Shown here piece after piece: positions 54,548-64,000 of a stretch of DNA of 64,000 bases; the stretch's first letter is position 1; the number at the start of each line of letters is the position of its first letter. The position numbers and the translations under genes are program-made. The stretch comes from Candidatus Thiodiazotropha sp. (ex Myrtea sp. 'scaly one' KF741663) (lineage in GTDB: Bacteria; Pseudomonadota; Gammaproteobacteria; Chromatiales; Chromatiaceae), in the NCBI GenBank assembly GCA_025655555.1, contig JAHXIQ010000004.1, positions 1 to 64,000 of the forward strand, in the 5' to 3' direction. The notes under the pieces are model-generated. The model was not told the DNA's origin. It made no database searches and worked only from the letters and a program-made list of their open reading frames with translations.

Positions 54548-56119
54548 ATGGAATGGTTTTCTCAGCTCACCTCCGGGGAACAGCTTATCGCGGCGCTTGT
54601 CAGCTTTGCCGTGTTGCTGCTCGGCTGGGTACTCTTCAAACTCTCCCACCTGTTAGATCTTCAGCAACAAGCCCGCCAGACGCTGGAAACCAGTCATCAG
54701 TCACTGGAAACCCTGTTGTATGAACAGGAACGCCGTCTCGGCAAGGAGCAGCACGAACTGCGGGATCTGCTCACGGAACGTATCGCCCGGGGTGCCTTGG
54801 CCCAGCAGCGCTTGCTACATGGTATGCAGCAGGCGCTTCTCGAAAGGTCGGACAAGCTCTATCAGGGACTGGAACGGCGCTTTGGTGAGATGCAGCAACA
54901 TCTCACCGGTGATGCCGGGAAACTGCGCATCGACTTACTGGAACAGTTTGAATCCCTGAAAAAGGGTGTCACCGAGACGCTTGGTGAAGGCCGACTTGCC
55001 CAACAGGAAAAACTGGGAGAGCTGCGGGAATCACTCAGTCATTCACTGGTGCGACATCGTGAAGCGTTCGATGAGCGTCAGCTGGAGGCGATGCGACAGC
55101 AACATGAGACCCTGCAGAGTGGCATGGCGGAAGTCCGCAAGCAGGTGGCCGAGGCGCTGAAACAGCATGCCGATGACTTGGGTAAGCGGGTACAGGGATT
55201 GACCGAGAGCACCGATCAGCGGCTCAAGGAGATCAGCGGTCAGGTGGAGAAACGCCTCAATGAGGGTTTCGAAAAGACCACCGAGACCTTCACCCAGGTG
55301 CTTACTCACCTGACCCGTATCGACGAGGCGCAGAAAAAGATCACCGAACTGTCCACCAATGTGGTGAGCCTGCAGGAGGTACTCTCCGACAAGCGTTCAC
55401 GGGGCGCCTTCGGTGAGGTGCAGCTCTCGGCTCTGGTACGCAATGTGATGCCGGAATCGGGCTTCGCCCTGCAGCATACCCTGAGCAACAATCGACGTGC
55501 CGACTGCGTGCTCTTCCTGCCGGACCCCACCGGCAATGTGGTGATCGACGCCAAGTTTCCGTTGGAGTCCTATCAACGCATGCTGGATGACCAGCTTGCC
55601 GAATCGGAACGCACCCAGGCCCAGCGTCAATTCAAGGTGGATATCAAAAAGCATATGGATGATATTGCCTCTCGCTACATCATTCCCGGAGAGACCTCTG
55701 ACGGTGCGGTAATGTTTATTCCTGCTGAAGCCGTCTTTGCGGAGATCCATGCCCACTTTCCCGACCTGGTGGAGGAGGCGTTTCGCAAACGGGTCTGGTT
55801 GGTTTCGCCCACCACGATGATGGCGATCCTGACGACGGCCAGAGCGGTGCTCAAAGATGCCGCAACCCGCGAGCAGGTGCATATCATTCAGGATCACCTG
55901 CGTGCCCTTTCCAAAGATTTCGGTCGATTCAAAAATCGCATGGACAACCTGGCCAAACACATCGGCCAGGCCCATCAGGATGTCAGTGACGTCAATATCT
56001 CTGCGCGCAAGATCAGTAGTCGTTTCGATAAAATCGAAAAGGTCGAACTTGAGGAGGAGAAGGGGCCGGATCTTCCTGTTTTCCGCAAGGCATCGCTATC
56101 GGATAGAAAAGACGACTAA
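54548..56119 (+). CDS. rmuC: DNA recombination protein RmuC
   Basis: 523 aa; N-terminal span (about 12-30), a long coiled coil (about 40-270, with GVTETLGEGRLAQQEKLGEL and similar heptads) and the C-terminal RmuC nuclease-like domain (RGAFGEVQLSALV, DAKFPLESYQRML, MFIPAEAVFAEI, LVSPTTMMAILTT). RmuC limits inverted-repeat-mediated rearrangement in E. coli. It is divergent from mtaB. Confidence 0.93.
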   Translation: MEWFSQLTSGEQLIAALVSFAVLLLGWVLFKLSHLLDLQQQARQTLETSHQSLETLLYEQERRLGKEQHELRDLLTERIARGALAQQRLLHGMQQALLERSDKLYQGLERRFGEMQQHLTGDAGKLRIDLLEQFESLKKGVTETLGEGRLAQQEKLGELRESLSHSLVRHREAFDERQLEAMRQQHETLQSGMAEVRKQVAEALKQHADDLGKRVQGLTESTDQRLKEISGQVEKRLNEGFEKTTETFTQVLTHLTRIDEAQKKITELSTNVVSLQEVLSDKRSRGAFGEVQLSALVRNVMPESGFALQHTLSNNRRADCVLFLPDPTGNVVIDAKFPLESYQRMLDDQLAESERTQAQRQFKVDIKKHMDDIASRYIIPGETSDGAVMFIPAEAVFAEIHAHFPDLVEEAFRKRVWLVSPTTMMAILTTARAVLKDAATREQVHIIQDHLRALSKDFGRFKNRMDNLAKHIGQAHQDVSDVNISARKISSRFDKIEKVELEEEKGPDLPVFRKASLSDRKDD

Positions 56120-56512
56120 GACTTTTCGGTTAGCAACTTCATGATTTGGTTTTCCGCTCCAGTGGGTGTTGATGTCCACATGGCAGCATCCACCGTAGTT
56201 ATCACACATCCTTCTGCTTACAAACAGCCACGAGATTTTTCTGTGGAAAAGCTTACATCCGAACTGGACCTCTGAGTCCGCATTCTCAACATAATTTTTT
56301 TTGCAGATAATTCCCCTCCATATTTGCAGCCAATGAACTGAAAATAGCGGGTAAGAATAATTAAATGCATCAGGATTTGTGATGAATCACTCATTCTTTG
56401 TGGGGAAATATTCTCTACTCACAGTTACTTGGTCAAAATCAAATCCCCAATCATCTGCGGATGATTAAACCTGTCGAGCAAAACAGGGAACTGTCATTAG
56501 CTGAGGTGGATT
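56120..56512 (+). other. rmuC/peroxidase intergenic region
   Basis: This 393-bp gap is AT-rich in its second half and probably holds the peroxidase promoter. TGTGATGAATCACT near 56379 is a near-palindrome, but its spacing does not fit CRP or FNR. No gene or terminator seen. Confidence 0.45.
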
Positions 56513-57667
56513 ATGATGAGATTGAGTAGTTTAGGTGCAGTGGTTCTGGCAACGGTGATGACTGCATCCTGTGGTGGCGGTGGTGGTGACGCACCTGGCA
56601 CTACTACCGGAGGTGGGGGTGTCACCATGGTCGAACTCGGTAGAAAGCTGTTTTTCGATACCGATTTATCCAACCAGGGCAATCAATCCTGCGCAAGTTG
56701 TCATGATCCTGCCACTGGTTTTGCCGATCCACGGGTGACTGCCAGTGCGCCTGTCTCTGAAGGCTCGGTAACGGGTGACTTTGGTGACCGCAATGCGCCG
56801 ACTGCTGCCTATGCTTCCTTTTCCCCTCAGTTTGGCGTGGTGGCCGCAGCAGATCAGACACCAGAGACCAATTCAAAATATCAGGGTGGACAGTTTCTCG
56901 ATGGTCGTGCCGCCACTTTAATCGAACAGGCCAAGGGGCCTTTTCTGAACCCGGTGGAGATGAATAACGCCAGTGAGGCAGAAGTGGTTGCCAAGGTGCA
57001 GAATGCCGCCTACTCCGCAGACTTCCTTGCCGTATTCGGCGCCAATGCCTTTAGCGATATCACCACGGCCTATAACAACATAGCGACGGCCATCGCCGCC
57101 TTTGAGGCATCTCCCGAGATGAATCCATTTACCTCGAAGTTTGATGCCTATCTGGCAGGGAATTACACTCTGACGGCCTCAGAGCAGCGTGGTAAGGACC
57201 TGTTCGAGGATGCCAGTGTGGCTAAATGCGCCAATTGTCACACGATAGGCACGACTTCTAGGGAGTCACTCTTTACCAACTTCCGCTACTACAACATCGG
57301 TACGCCAAGCAATCCAAATAACCCTGCAAACATTGCTAACCCCGGCTTTGTGGATCAGGGTCTGGGAGCAAGTGCTGCAATCGATCCAGCAGACCAAGCG
57401 GCAGAGCAGGGTAAATTCAAAACGCCCACACTGCGCAATGTGGAACTGACGGCGCCCTATATGCATAATGGCTCCATTGCCACACTAGAGGATGTGGTGA
57501 AACACTATGATATCGACGTGCCCAACCTGTTTATCACCCCTGAAGTCAATGATCCTAATATCGCGGCTGAAATGAATGCGGGGACCTATGTGGTATTGGG
57601 TTTGCAACCCCAGGATTATACCGACCTGGTTAATTTCATGCTGACACTAACCGATGGTTATTTTTAA
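56513..57667 (+). CDS. di-heme cytochrome c peroxidase (MauG/CcpA family)
   Basis: 384 aa with two c-heme motifs: Cys60 (CASCH) and Cys239 (CANCH). The first sits early in ELGRKLFFDTDLS...QSCASCH and the second in the peroxidase half, with PTLRNVELTAPYMHNGS between domains and the C-terminal LVNFMLTLTDGY. Family members reduce periplasmic hydrogen peroxide with electrons from cytochrome c, or oxidise proteins (MauG). The signal peptide ends TASC (Cys20), an imperfect lipobox, followed by GGGGGD; lipid attachment is plausible but not certain. GAGG lies six to nine bases before the twin ATG. Confidence 0.9.
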   Translation: MMRLSSLGAVVLATVMTASCGGGGGDAPGTTTGGGGVTMVELGRKLFFDTDLSNQGNQSCASCHDPATGFADPRVTASAPVSEGSVTGDFGDRNAPTAAYASFSPQFGVVAAADQTPETNSKYQGGQFLDGRAATLIEQAKGPFLNPVEMNNASEAEVVAKVQNAAYSADFLAVFGANAFSDITTAYNNIATAIAAFEASPEMNPFTSKFDAYLAGNYTLTASEQRGKDLFEDASVAKCANCHTIGTTSRESLFTNFRYYNIGTPSNPNNPANIANPGFVDQGLGASAAIDPADQAAEQGKFKTPTLRNVELTAPYMHNGSIATLEDVVKHYDIDVPNLFITPEVNDPNIAAEMNAGTYVVLGLQPQDYTDLVNFMLTLTDGYF

Positions 57668-57676
57668 GTCTCAATA

Positions 57677-57820
57677 GTAGGGTGCGGCTTTGTCGCACCA
57701 TGATCTGGTTGGTCACGAATGCTTACATTGAGAGAAGTTTTTTAGAGTGCCTTGCGAAGGCCTATCGGCTTGACATTATTTTCCATCAGCGGGTTAGGTA
57801 CGGTAGAACCGCACCCTACA
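57677..57820. repeat. 144-bp imperfect inverted-repeat element, GGTGCGG family
   Basis: Left end GTAGGGTGCGGCTTTGTCGCACC (57677-57699) and right end CGGTAGAACCGCACCCTACA (57801-57820) share TAGGGTGCGG in opposite orientation. The left part matches the hairpin repeats at 22171 and 49925. The inside has no gene. It could be a non-autonomous mobile element. Confidence 0.55.
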
Positions 57821-57829
57821 TGAGAGGGA

Positions 57830-58180
57830 TTAAATAGGCTCTTTCCTGCCTTGATCATCCAGGCAGACGTAGGTGATGCTGGTGGTGAAAATACTCTCTT
57901 CTCTGCCGGTAGTCGGGTCCTCGGAAAAGACCTTGGCCTCGTATTGCACGGAGGTGTGACCCTTTCTACCCTGCTGAATGTCGAAACGCAGAATCGCGCC
58001 CTCACGGACACTGCGGTGAAACTCCACACGGTTCATACCGATGGTGACGAAGCGGCGTCCGGGGTATTCGCGGACAGCGGCAATCCAGGCGTACTCATCC
58101 ACCCATTTCAGCAGATTGCCACCAAACAGATAGCCGTAGTGGTTGAGATGCTGCGGCAGGACGAGTTTGTGATTCTCCAT
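57830..58180 (-). CDS. hotdog-fold acyl-CoA thioesterase
   Basis: 116-aa single hotdog domain of the YciA/acyl-CoA thioesterase II-like group. PQHLNHYGYLFGGNLLKWVDE carries the conserved N/G/D active-site pattern, with a basic RVEFHRSVREGAILRF strand after it. It hydrolyses acyl-CoA thioesters; chain preference is unknown. The ATG at 58180 follows the stop of the upstream gene by two bases with GGAG 11 bases before it, so the two are an operon. Confidence 0.88.
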   Translation of the reverse strand: MENHKLVLPQHLNHYGYLFGGNLLKWVDEYAWIAAVREYPGRRFVTIGMNRVEFHRSVREGAILRFDIQQGRKGHTSVQYEAKVFSEDPTTGREESIFTTSITYVCLDDQGRKEPI

Positions 58181-58182
58181 GG

Positions 58183-58596
58183 TCAAGGCATCTCCGGCAT
58201 CTGTAAGCCGGGTGGTGGGGGGGTAGGTGAGTTCTGGTGCATGATTAGGTACCACCCGGCTGGTCCTTGGCGAAAAATATTGGTGGCATAGACGGGTTGA
58301 GGTTCGCTTTGTCCCGGTACTTTGACATTCTCTTCAACCAGATGAATGGCGAGTTCGCCAGATTCGATCCAGCTGAGATGTTTGATTTCGATCTCCAGCG
58401 CCATGTCACCCTGCAGAAAGGGTTCCCAGATCATTCTGATGGCAGCCTTGCCCCGTTGAGCCGGCATCATGGGGAGCAGGCATAGCACCTCTTCACTCTC
58501 CTCCCAGACAGACATCATGGCTTCGATGTTCCGCTCATCAATAGCGTCGTAATAGGCGTCTTCCGCATCCTGAGGGGTCGAGTGGGTTGTGCTCAT
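58183..58596 (-). CDS. SnoaL/NTF2-like protein
   Basis: 137 aa of the SnoaL/DUF4440 NTF2-like fold: EDAYYDAIDERNIEAMMSVW, GKAAIRMIWEPFL, and ATNIFRQGPAGWYLIMHQNS are typical strand and helix segments. It ends in a proline-rich tail. NTF2-like proteins include isomerases, hydrolases and ligand carriers, so function is open. ATG 58596 has AGGA just upstream; a longer frame reaches 58740 without support. Coupled to the thioesterase gene. Confidence 0.82.
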   Translation of the reverse strand: MSTTHSTPQDAEDAYYDAIDERNIEAMMSVWEESEEVLCLLPMMPAQRGKAAIRMIWEPFLQGDMALEIEIKHLSWIESGELAIHLVEENVKVPGQSEPQPVYATNIFRQGPAGWYLIMHQNSPTPPPPGLQMPEMP

Positions 58597-58812
58597 GTGG
58601 ATTCCTGTGGTTACTGGTTCGGTCGTATGCCGAATGATTCTAATGGAATCCCCGGTTCGACCGATAGCAAATTCGCTGTGGAGCCACATCGGTGTTGGGC
58701 TTTCTGTTGTTGTCGCTGTACTTGGGTGATCATGGACCATTGACGGAAATCATGGCCAGAGGGAGGTCAGAACAGCAGAATCTGACGCTTGTCTGCCGCT
58801 CAGTCCATCACT

Positions 58813-59445
58813 ATGTGCATTACCATTCCATCATCAGCGAACGTGAAGAGGGCCGGTCAGTGGATGCTCTGGCAATGGCTTTCCGCGTCGCCACTGAGAC
58901 TCTTTGCCTTTGCTGGCGCGGTTAGCTTGCTAGCTGCGGCTTTGCAGATGAGTCTGTCGAGTGATGATCTGCTTGGCTGGCCGCTATATAACCTGCTGTT
59001 TGCCATCCTGCCCTCAATGTTGCTGGGGCCACTATTCGCATTTCTGCCCAATGCTTTGAGAGTGTCCGCCGTGGGATATGTGCGCACTGCATCTCTGTTC
59101 TTTATGATAATGGCCTCGCAGCTTGCCTTTCATGCAGCTGCTCTGTCGGGCGCAACGCCTGGTGTCGTCTACCTGCTGTTTTTGGTGCTGGTATGGGGCA
59201 TGATCATTATCACTATCAAAGGCTTGCTAACGGTTAGTTATGGATCGGATATCGGTTTGGCGAGGATGCTTTTCGCCTTGTTGTGGCTGGCTGGTGCCGC
59301 TGGATTAGTCCTCGGTGTTTCTCTTTTGGCGGGGTGGCTGCAGGCATTTCCGGTCTCTGTTTGGGTTGTGCCGCTGCTTTATTCAAGCGCACTTCTGTGT
59401 CTGACGGCATTGGTCATTAAAAGAAAAAAAACTGCTCTTCATTAG
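58813..59445 (+). CDS. NnrS-like integral membrane protein
   Basis: About 210 aa with around six membrane spans from SPLRLFAFAGAVSLLAAALQ onward, including WPLYNLLFAILPSMLLGPLF. The layout recalls the N-terminal half of NnrS, a heme- and copper-linked membrane protein associated with nitric oxide stress, but it is shorter than full NnrS (about 400 aa). I regard it as NnrS-like rather than NnrS. The start is unsure: ATG at 58813, 58789 or near 58861; no good ribosome site distinguishes them. Confidence 0.6.
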   Translation: MCITIPSSANVKRAGQWMLWQWLSASPLRLFAFAGAVSLLAAALQMSLSSDDLLGWPLYNLLFAILPSMLLGPLFAFLPNALRVSAVGYVRTASLFFMIMASQLAFHAAALSGATPGVVYLLFLVLVWGMIIITIKGLLTVSYGSDIGLARMLFALLWLAGAAGLVLGVSLLAGWLQAFPVSVWVVPLLYSSALLCLTALVIKRKKTALH

Positions 59446-59552
59446 GCATTTAATAGAACTCGATCTTCCTATATACAATCGGAGATTCCCTCCGAGGGTC
59501 GCATTCCGTATCATCTGCCATCATTTTTTCATCGCAGCCGTCAGCGAATGTC

Positions 59553-61802
59553 ATGAGCGACACCATTGATCACAGTCTTGAGGGTATCGAACAGGTTCCC
59601 CTCAGCGAGTTCACCGAGAAGGCCTACCTGGACTATTCCATGTACGTCATCCTGGACCGCGCCCTGCCACATATCGGCGATGGCCTGAAGCCTGTTCAGC
59701 GACGCATTGTCTACGCCATGTCGGAGCTGGGACTGAGCGCCAGCGCCAAGTACAAGAAGTCAGCCCGTACGGTGGGTGATGTGCTGGGTAAGTTCCATCC
59801 CCACGGGGACAGCGCCTGTTACGAAGCGATGGTGTTGATGGCGCAGAACTTCTCCTATCGCTACCCGTTGGTGGACGGTCAGGGTAACTGGGGTTCGCCG
59901 GATGATCCCAAATCCTTCGCGGCCATGCGCTACACCGAGTCTAGGTTGACGCCTTACGCGCAAGTCCTGTTGTCTGAACTAGGGCAGGGTACCGTGGATT
60001 GGGAGCCTAATTTCGACGGCACCCTGAAAGAGCCCTCCATTCTGCCGGCGAGACTGCCCAATGTGTTGTTGAACGGCACCTCGGGCATTGCTGTGGGCAT
60101 GGCGACCGATATACCGCCACATAATCTGCAAGAGGTCGCTGCGGCCTGTGTCCATCTGCTGGAGTCGCCCAAGGCTACAACGCCTGAGCTGATGACATAT
60201 ATCCAGGGTCCTGACTATCCCACCGAGGCGGAGATCATTACGCCGGTCCAGGATCTACACAAACTCTATGAGTCGGGGAACGGTTCAATCCGTATGCGTG
60301 CGGTCTACGAGCGGGAGAACGGTGACATTATCGTTACCGCTTTGCCGCACCAGGTCTCCGGGGCCAAGATTCTGGAGCAGATCGCGGCTCAGATGCAGGC
60401 GAAAAAGCTCCCTATGGTGGAGGATCTGCGGGATGAGTCGGACCACGAGAATCCCACTCGTCTGGTGATCGTACCCCGATCCAACCGGGTCGATGTGGTG
60501 CGGTTGATGTCCCATCTCTTCGCTTCCACCGATCTGGAGCGCACCTACCGGGTCAATATCAATCTGATCGGCACCAACGGCCGCCCAGCGGTCAAAGATC
60601 TGCGCACGCTACTAAAAGAGTGGCTCCAATTCCGCACGGAAACGGTACGCAGACGCCTGCAATACCGGCTCGACCAGGTCAACGAACGGCTGCATATCCT
60701 GCAGGGCCTGATGATCGCCTTCCTCAATATCGACGAGGTGATCGCCATCATCCGCTATGAGGATGATCCGAAGGCGGAGTTGATAAAACGTTTCTCTCTC
60801 TCAGAGATCCAGGCTGAGGCGATTCTCAATCTGCGCCTGCGGCACCTGGCGAAGCTGGAAGAGATGAAGATCCGTGGCGAGCAGGCGGAACTGGAGAAGG
60901 AGCGCCTTTGGCTGGAGAAGACCCTGGGCTCCAAACAACGCCTGCGTACCCTGATTCGCAAGGAGATCGAGGCGGATGCGGAGCAGTATGGTGACGAACG
61001 CCGATCTCCCATCACAGAGCGACCACCAGCCGAAGCTTTGGCAGAAACCGACCTGACCCCCAGTGAGCCGGTGACGGTTGTGCTTTCGGAGAAGGGATGG
61101 GCCCGTGCCGCCAAGGGTCACGAAATTGACCCTGCCGGGCTCAACTACAAAGCAGGTGACGGCTTTTTGGCAGCAGCACGCCTGCGCAGTAACCAGCAGG
61201 CGGTATTTATCGACTCCAATGGCCGCAGTTATTCACTGCAGGCCGGTACGTTGCCGTCGGCACGCAGCCAGGGGGAGCCCCTGACCGGCCGGCTTTCTCC
61301 AGCCAATGGTGCGGTATTTTGTGCTGTGTTGGGCGGTGAGACCAAGGGTGAATATCTCCTGGCCTCGGATGCGGGCTATGGCTTCAGGACGCGGGTCGCG
61401 GGCATGTTTGCCAAGAACAAGTCAGGTAAGGCCTTACTCTCCCTGCCTAAAGGTGCCAAGGTACTGCCTCCCGTACCCGTGAGCGACGCAGCCAGTGACC
61501 GGGTCGCGGCCATCACGAATGAGGGCCGTATGTTGGTATTTCCTTTACTGGAGTTGCCTGAGCTGGCGCGAGGTAAGGGGAATAAAATTATCGGCATCCC
61601 AGCCAAACGTGTTGCAGAGAGAGCAGAGTTTGTGGTCGCCCTGGCAGTCATACCCGAGGGACAGAGCCTGACGGCACACGCGGGAAAACGCTATATCGTA
61701 CTGAAACCCGCCGATCTCGATAGCTACCAGGGAGAGCGTGGTCGCCGGGGAAACAAGTTGCCGAGAGGTTTCCAACGAGTTGACCGGGTCGAGGTTGGCT
61801 GA
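59553..61802 (+). CDS. parC: DNA topoisomerase IV subunit A
   Basis: Decatenates replicated chromosomes with ParE. 749 aa; catalytic Tyr127 in [14 protein letters not shown] residues Ser87 and Glu91 ([10 protein letters not shown]) in the quinolone-sensitive wild-type state, and a C-terminal beta-pinwheel (about 500-749). parE is not adjacent, so subunits are encoded apart, as in many gammaproteobacteria. Confidence 0.96.
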   Translation: MSDTIDHSLEGIEQVPLSEFTEKAYLDYSMYVILDRALPHIGDGLKPVQRRIVYAMSELGLSASAKYKKSARTVGDVLGKFHPHGDSACYEAMVLMAQNFSYRYPLVDGQGNWGSPDDPKSFAAMRYTESRLTPYAQVLLSELGQGTVDWEPNFDGTLKEPSILPARLPNVLLNGTSGIAVGMATDIPPHNLQEVAAACVHLLESPKATTPELMTYIQGPDYPTEAEIITPVQDLHKLYESGNGSIRMRAVYERENGDIIVTALPHQVSGAKILEQIAAQMQAKKLPMVEDLRDESDHENPTRLVIVPRSNRVDVVRLMSHLFASTDLERTYRVNINLIGTNGRPAVKDLRTLLKEWLQFRTETVRRRLQYRLDQVNERLHILQGLMIAFLNIDEVIAIIRYEDDPKAELIKRFSLSEIQAEAILNLRLRHLAKLEEMKIRGEQAELEKERLWLEKTLGSKQRLRTLIRKEIEADAEQYGDERRSPITERPPAEALAETDLTPSEPVTVVLSEKGWARAAKGHEIDPAGLNYKAGDGFLAAARLRSNQQAVFIDSNGRSYSLQAGTLPSARSQGEPLTGRLSPANGAVFCAVLGGETKGEYLLASDAGYGFRTRVAGMFAKNKSGKALLSLPKGAKVLPPVPVSDAASDRVAAITNEGRMLVFPLLELPELARGKGNKIIGIPAKRVAERAEFVVALAVIPEGQSLTAHAGKRYIVLKPADLDSYQGERGRRGNKLPRGFQRVDRVEVG

Positions 61803-61856
61803 ATGGTTTCTGCGATATTGAGAATAATTGGCGTGGAGCCAGGGAGAAATCGCAGC

Positions 61857-61862
61857 TATAAT
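61857..61862 (+). promoter_or_regulatory. -10 element for tRNA-Leu
   Basis: CAGCTATAATGCGCC gives a perfect TATAAT with a GC-rich discriminator, as in stable-RNA promoters. A weak TGGAGC -35 lies 17 bp upstream. Predicted start near 61869. Confidence 0.65.
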
Positions 61863-61908
61863 GCGCCGTTTGCGGCCGGGCACATGTCTCAAGCCAGGTC
61901 GATTGACA

Positions 61909-61994
<86 letters not shown>

Positions 61995-62001
61995 TTTTTC
62001 A

Positions 62002-62017
62002 ACCGGCTTAAGCCGGT
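62002..62017. other. 16-bp palindrome after tRNA-Leu
   Basis: ACCGGCTTAAGCCGGT is perfectly symmetrical and lies seven bases past the tRNA CCA end, preceded by TTTTT. It could end the tRNA transcript or act as a processing site. Confidence 0.4.
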
Positions 62018-62085
62018 GATATCAGATTAATTACCTGTTTTTAAACAAATATTTAGTGGCAGAACAGGCTGTCAGGAGAAGATAC

Positions 62086-63372
62086 ATGCAAGTTTCGGTG
62101 GAATCGGGTGAAGGGCTTGAGCGTCGTTTGATGGTCGATTTACCTGCAGAGCAGGTTGAGGCGGAAGTCAACAAACGCCTGCAACAGATTGGACGGACCG
62201 CCAAACTGGATGGTTTTCGACCCGGCAAGGTGCCAATGAATATATTGCGTCGTAACTATGGCGGCCAGGTTCTTCAGGAGGTCTATGGCCATCTGATTGA
62301 GAGCAGCTACCAGGAAGCTATCCAACAGGAGAAGCTGTCACCCGCAGGCATGCCTAAAATCGAGCCCAAGCCGGCGAATGAAGAGGGCCTGTTCGGTTAT
62401 ATAGCGACGCTGGAAGTGATGCCTGAGATAGAGCCTGCCAAGCTGGAGGGTAAGATAAACCGCCCTGTTGCGGAAGTGATTGATCAGGATATCGATGACA
62501 TGATCGAAAAGCTGCGCAAGCAGCGCGCAACCTGGAATGCGGTGGATCGTTCCGCCGCAGAGGGTGATCAGGTGAAGATCAGCTTCAACGGTACGGTTGA
62601 GGGTGAAGCCTTTGAAGGCGGCAGTGCAGAAGATGTGCCGCTGGTACTGGGTTCAAAGCGCATGATCGACGGTTTCGAAGATGCATTGGTGGGCATGATC
62701 AAGGAGGACAAACGCACTATCGAACTGAAATTCCCCGAAGATTACCGGGTGGAAGATCTGGCCGGTAAGCCGGTAACGTTCGAGGTGCAGGTCAGTGAGG
62801 TTGCCGAAGAGGCCCTGCCGGAAGTCGACGACGCTTTTGCCAAGGAGTTTGGTTCGGCAGAGGGCGTGGACAAGCTGAAGGTCGATATCCGTGAGAATAT
62901 GCAGCGGGAGTTGGCACAACGCGTGCAAGCTAAAATCAAGAGCCAGGCGATGGATCTGATCTATGAGAAGAATCAGGTCGAGGTTCCCAAGGCTTTGGTA
63001 GAGGAAGAAATCGATGCGCTGCGCAACCAGACCAAGGAGCGTCTGGGACAGGGTGCTGGTTCCCTGGAACTGCCCCGTGATATGTTTGAGGAGCAGGCCA
63101 AAAGGCGGGTGACCCTGGGGCTGGTGATCGGAGAGATCATTAAGCAGAACAGCATACAGATCGATGAAGATCGTGTGCGGCAGACCGTCGAGGAATTTGC
63201 CAGTAGCTATGAGCAGCCGGAAGAGGTGGTCAAATACTACTACGGCAATCAGGAGCAGTTGGCTGCCGTGCAGAATGTGGTACTTGAGGACCAGGTCGTC
63301 GACTGGGTGCTTGAGCAGACAGAAGTCATTGATGAACCCACAACCTTCGCGGCATTGACGTCGGAAGGCTGA
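62086..63372 (+). CDS. tig: trigger factor
   Basis: Ribosome-bound chaperone and peptidyl-prolyl isomerase, 428 aa. Ribosome-binding GFRPGKVP near residue 45, FKBP-like PPIase domain (about 150-245: [20 protein letters not shown]), and a helical C-terminal cradle. AGGAG precedes ATG 62086. clpP follows 23 bases downstream, the classic tig-clpP-clpX order. Confidence 0.97.
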   Translation: MQVSVESGEGLERRLMVDLPAEQVEAEVNKRLQQIGRTAKLDGFRPGKVPMNILRRNYGGQVLQEVYGHLIESSYQEAIQQEKLSPAGMPKIEPKPANEEGLFGYIATLEVMPEIEPAKLEGKINRPVAEVIDQDIDDMIEKLRKQRATWNAVDRSAAEGDQVKISFNGTVEGEAFEGGSAEDVPLVLGSKRMIDGFEDALVGMIKEDKRTIELKFPEDYRVEDLAGKPVTFEVQVSEVAEEALPEVDDAFAKEFGSAEGVDKLKVDIRENMQRELAQRVQAKIKSQAMDLIYEKNQVEVPKALVEEEIDALRNQTKERLGQGAGSLELPRDMFEEQAKRRVTLGLVIGEIIKQNSIQIDEDRVRQTVEEFASSYEQPEEVVKYYYGNQEQLAAVQNVVLEDQVVDWVLEQTEVIDEPTTFAALTSEG

Positions 63373-63395
63373 ACGCTTCGAGGAAAAGAGCAGTT

Positions 63396-64000
63396 ATGAG
63401 TCAACAATTCGCGACAGGCGCACAGGATGCGCAGAATCTCGGTCTGGTCCCTATCGTTATCGAACAGACGGCTCGTGGCGAGCGCTCCTTCGATATCTAT
63501 TCCAGACTACTCAAGGAGCGAGTCATCTTTCTGGTTGGGCCGGTCGAGGACCACATGGCCAACCTGGTGGTGGCACAGTTACTGTTTCTGGAGTCGGAGA
63601 ATCCCGATAAGGATATCCATATCTACATCAACTCTCCGGGTGGCTCTGTGACGGCGGGTCTCTCGATCTACGACACCATGCAGTTCATCCGCCCGGATGT
63701 CAGCACCATGTGTGTCGGGCAGGCGGCGAGCATGGGTGCATTGCTGCTCGCCGGAGGTGCTAAAGGCAAACGCCATTGCCTGCCTAACTCCCGTATGATG
63801 ATTCACCAGCCGATGGGTGGTTTTCAGGGCCAGGCTACCGATATTGAGATTCATGCGAAGGAGATTCTCCTTCTGCGTGAGCGCCTGAACACGATTCTTT
63901 CCTACCATACGGGTCAGCCGCTGGAGGCGATAGCGGTGGATACGGAACGGGATAATTTCATGGGTGGCGAAGCAGCTGCGGAATATGGTCTGATTGATAG
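63396..64000 (+). CDS. clpP: ATP-dependent Clp protease proteolytic subunit (partial, 3' end outside window)
   Basis: ClpP begins at ATG 63396 and remains open to the window edge; 201 codons are visible, lacking only the last few residues. Catalytic triad Ser112 (GQAASMGA), His137 (MIHQPMGG) and Asp186 (TERDNFM) is complete. The first about 15 residues are the usual propeptide. GAGG lies upstream. Downstream clpX would be expected. Confidence 0.97.
   Translation, partial: MSQQFATGAQDAQNLGLVPIVIEQTARGERSFDIYSRLLKERVIFLVGPVEDHMANLVVAQLLFLESENPDKDIHIYINSPGGSVTAGLSIYDTMQFIRPDVSTMCVGQAASMGALLLAGGAKGKRHCLPNSRMMIHQPMGGFQGQATDIEIHAKEILLLRERLNTILSYHTGQPLEAIAVDTERDNFMGGEAAAEYGLID

Noticed and set aside
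56379-56392. CRP-like TGTGATGAATCACT upstream of the peroxidase gene
   Set aside because: The two half-sites are four bases apart instead of six, so it does not fit CRP.

Overview
The window reads as a contiguous chromosome segment of a gammaproteobacterium. Gene order is typical of that class: rlmN-pilW-rodZ-hisS-yfgM-bamB-der, metG beside mrp, rnfABCDGE, plsY divergent from folB-folK, and tRNA-Leu-tig-clpP. A complete Rnf complex, O-acetylhomoserine sulfhydrylase, an SPL-type radical SAM protein, a decaheme secreted cytochrome and a lipoprotein-like di-heme peroxidase fit a Chromatiales-like, sulfur-oxidising relative. The lineage is inference; no 16S gene is present. Almost all sequence is ordinary coding DNA. 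No phage, CRISPR array, intact insertion sequence or defence island is visible.

Layout. 1-4.5 kb: alpha/beta hydrolase, GNAT, and a YdbH/YdbL-type envelope lipid-transport pair. 4.5-8.7 kb: a four-gene CUT1-type ABC importer on the minus strand. 9-15 kb: rsmE downstream of the six-gene rnf operon. 15.4-22 kb: metY, a large secreted decaheme cytochrome with a PKD domain, and metG. 22.3-22.9 kb: a collapsed acyltransferase pseudogene between metG and mrp. 24-29.5 kb: glutaredoxin, purC, an unknown gene, a solitary MbcA/ParS-type antitoxin-like gene, an MBL hydrolase, plsY, folB-folK. 29.9-33.3 kb: DUF1015 gene and relA. 33.5-40.9 kb: the rlmN-to-der cluster, lacking the usual ispG. 41-43.7 kb: SPL-family radical SAM gene and putP.

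43.7-45.7 kb is the most accessory-looking part: a 107-bp inverted-repeat element, a secretin-N-only protein, and an AT-rich orphan lipoprotein gene bracketed by two related hairpins. 45.7-54.4 kb: bacteriohemerythrin, uppP, galE, tatD, yaaA, xthA, a Mut7-C protein, secreted unknowns and mtaB. 54.5-64 kb: rmuC, a di-heme peroxidase, a thioesterase pair, an NnrS-like membrane protein, parC, tRNA-Leu, tig and the 5' part of clpP, which runs off the window.

Themes. Envelope electron transfer is represented by Rnf (inner membrane), the decaheme cytochrome and the di-heme peroxidase (periplasm or surface). Envelope assembly is represented by YdbH/YdbL, RodZ, BamB, YfgM, PilW, UppP and PlsY. Several small intergenic repeat families and two decayed gene fragments (an acyltransferase and a metG piece) record past rearrangement. 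I found no convincing new multi-gene system. The best leads are the decaheme PKD cytochrome, the YnbE-like N-terminus on the YdbL-type lipoprotein, and the hairpin-flanked lipoprotein cassette.
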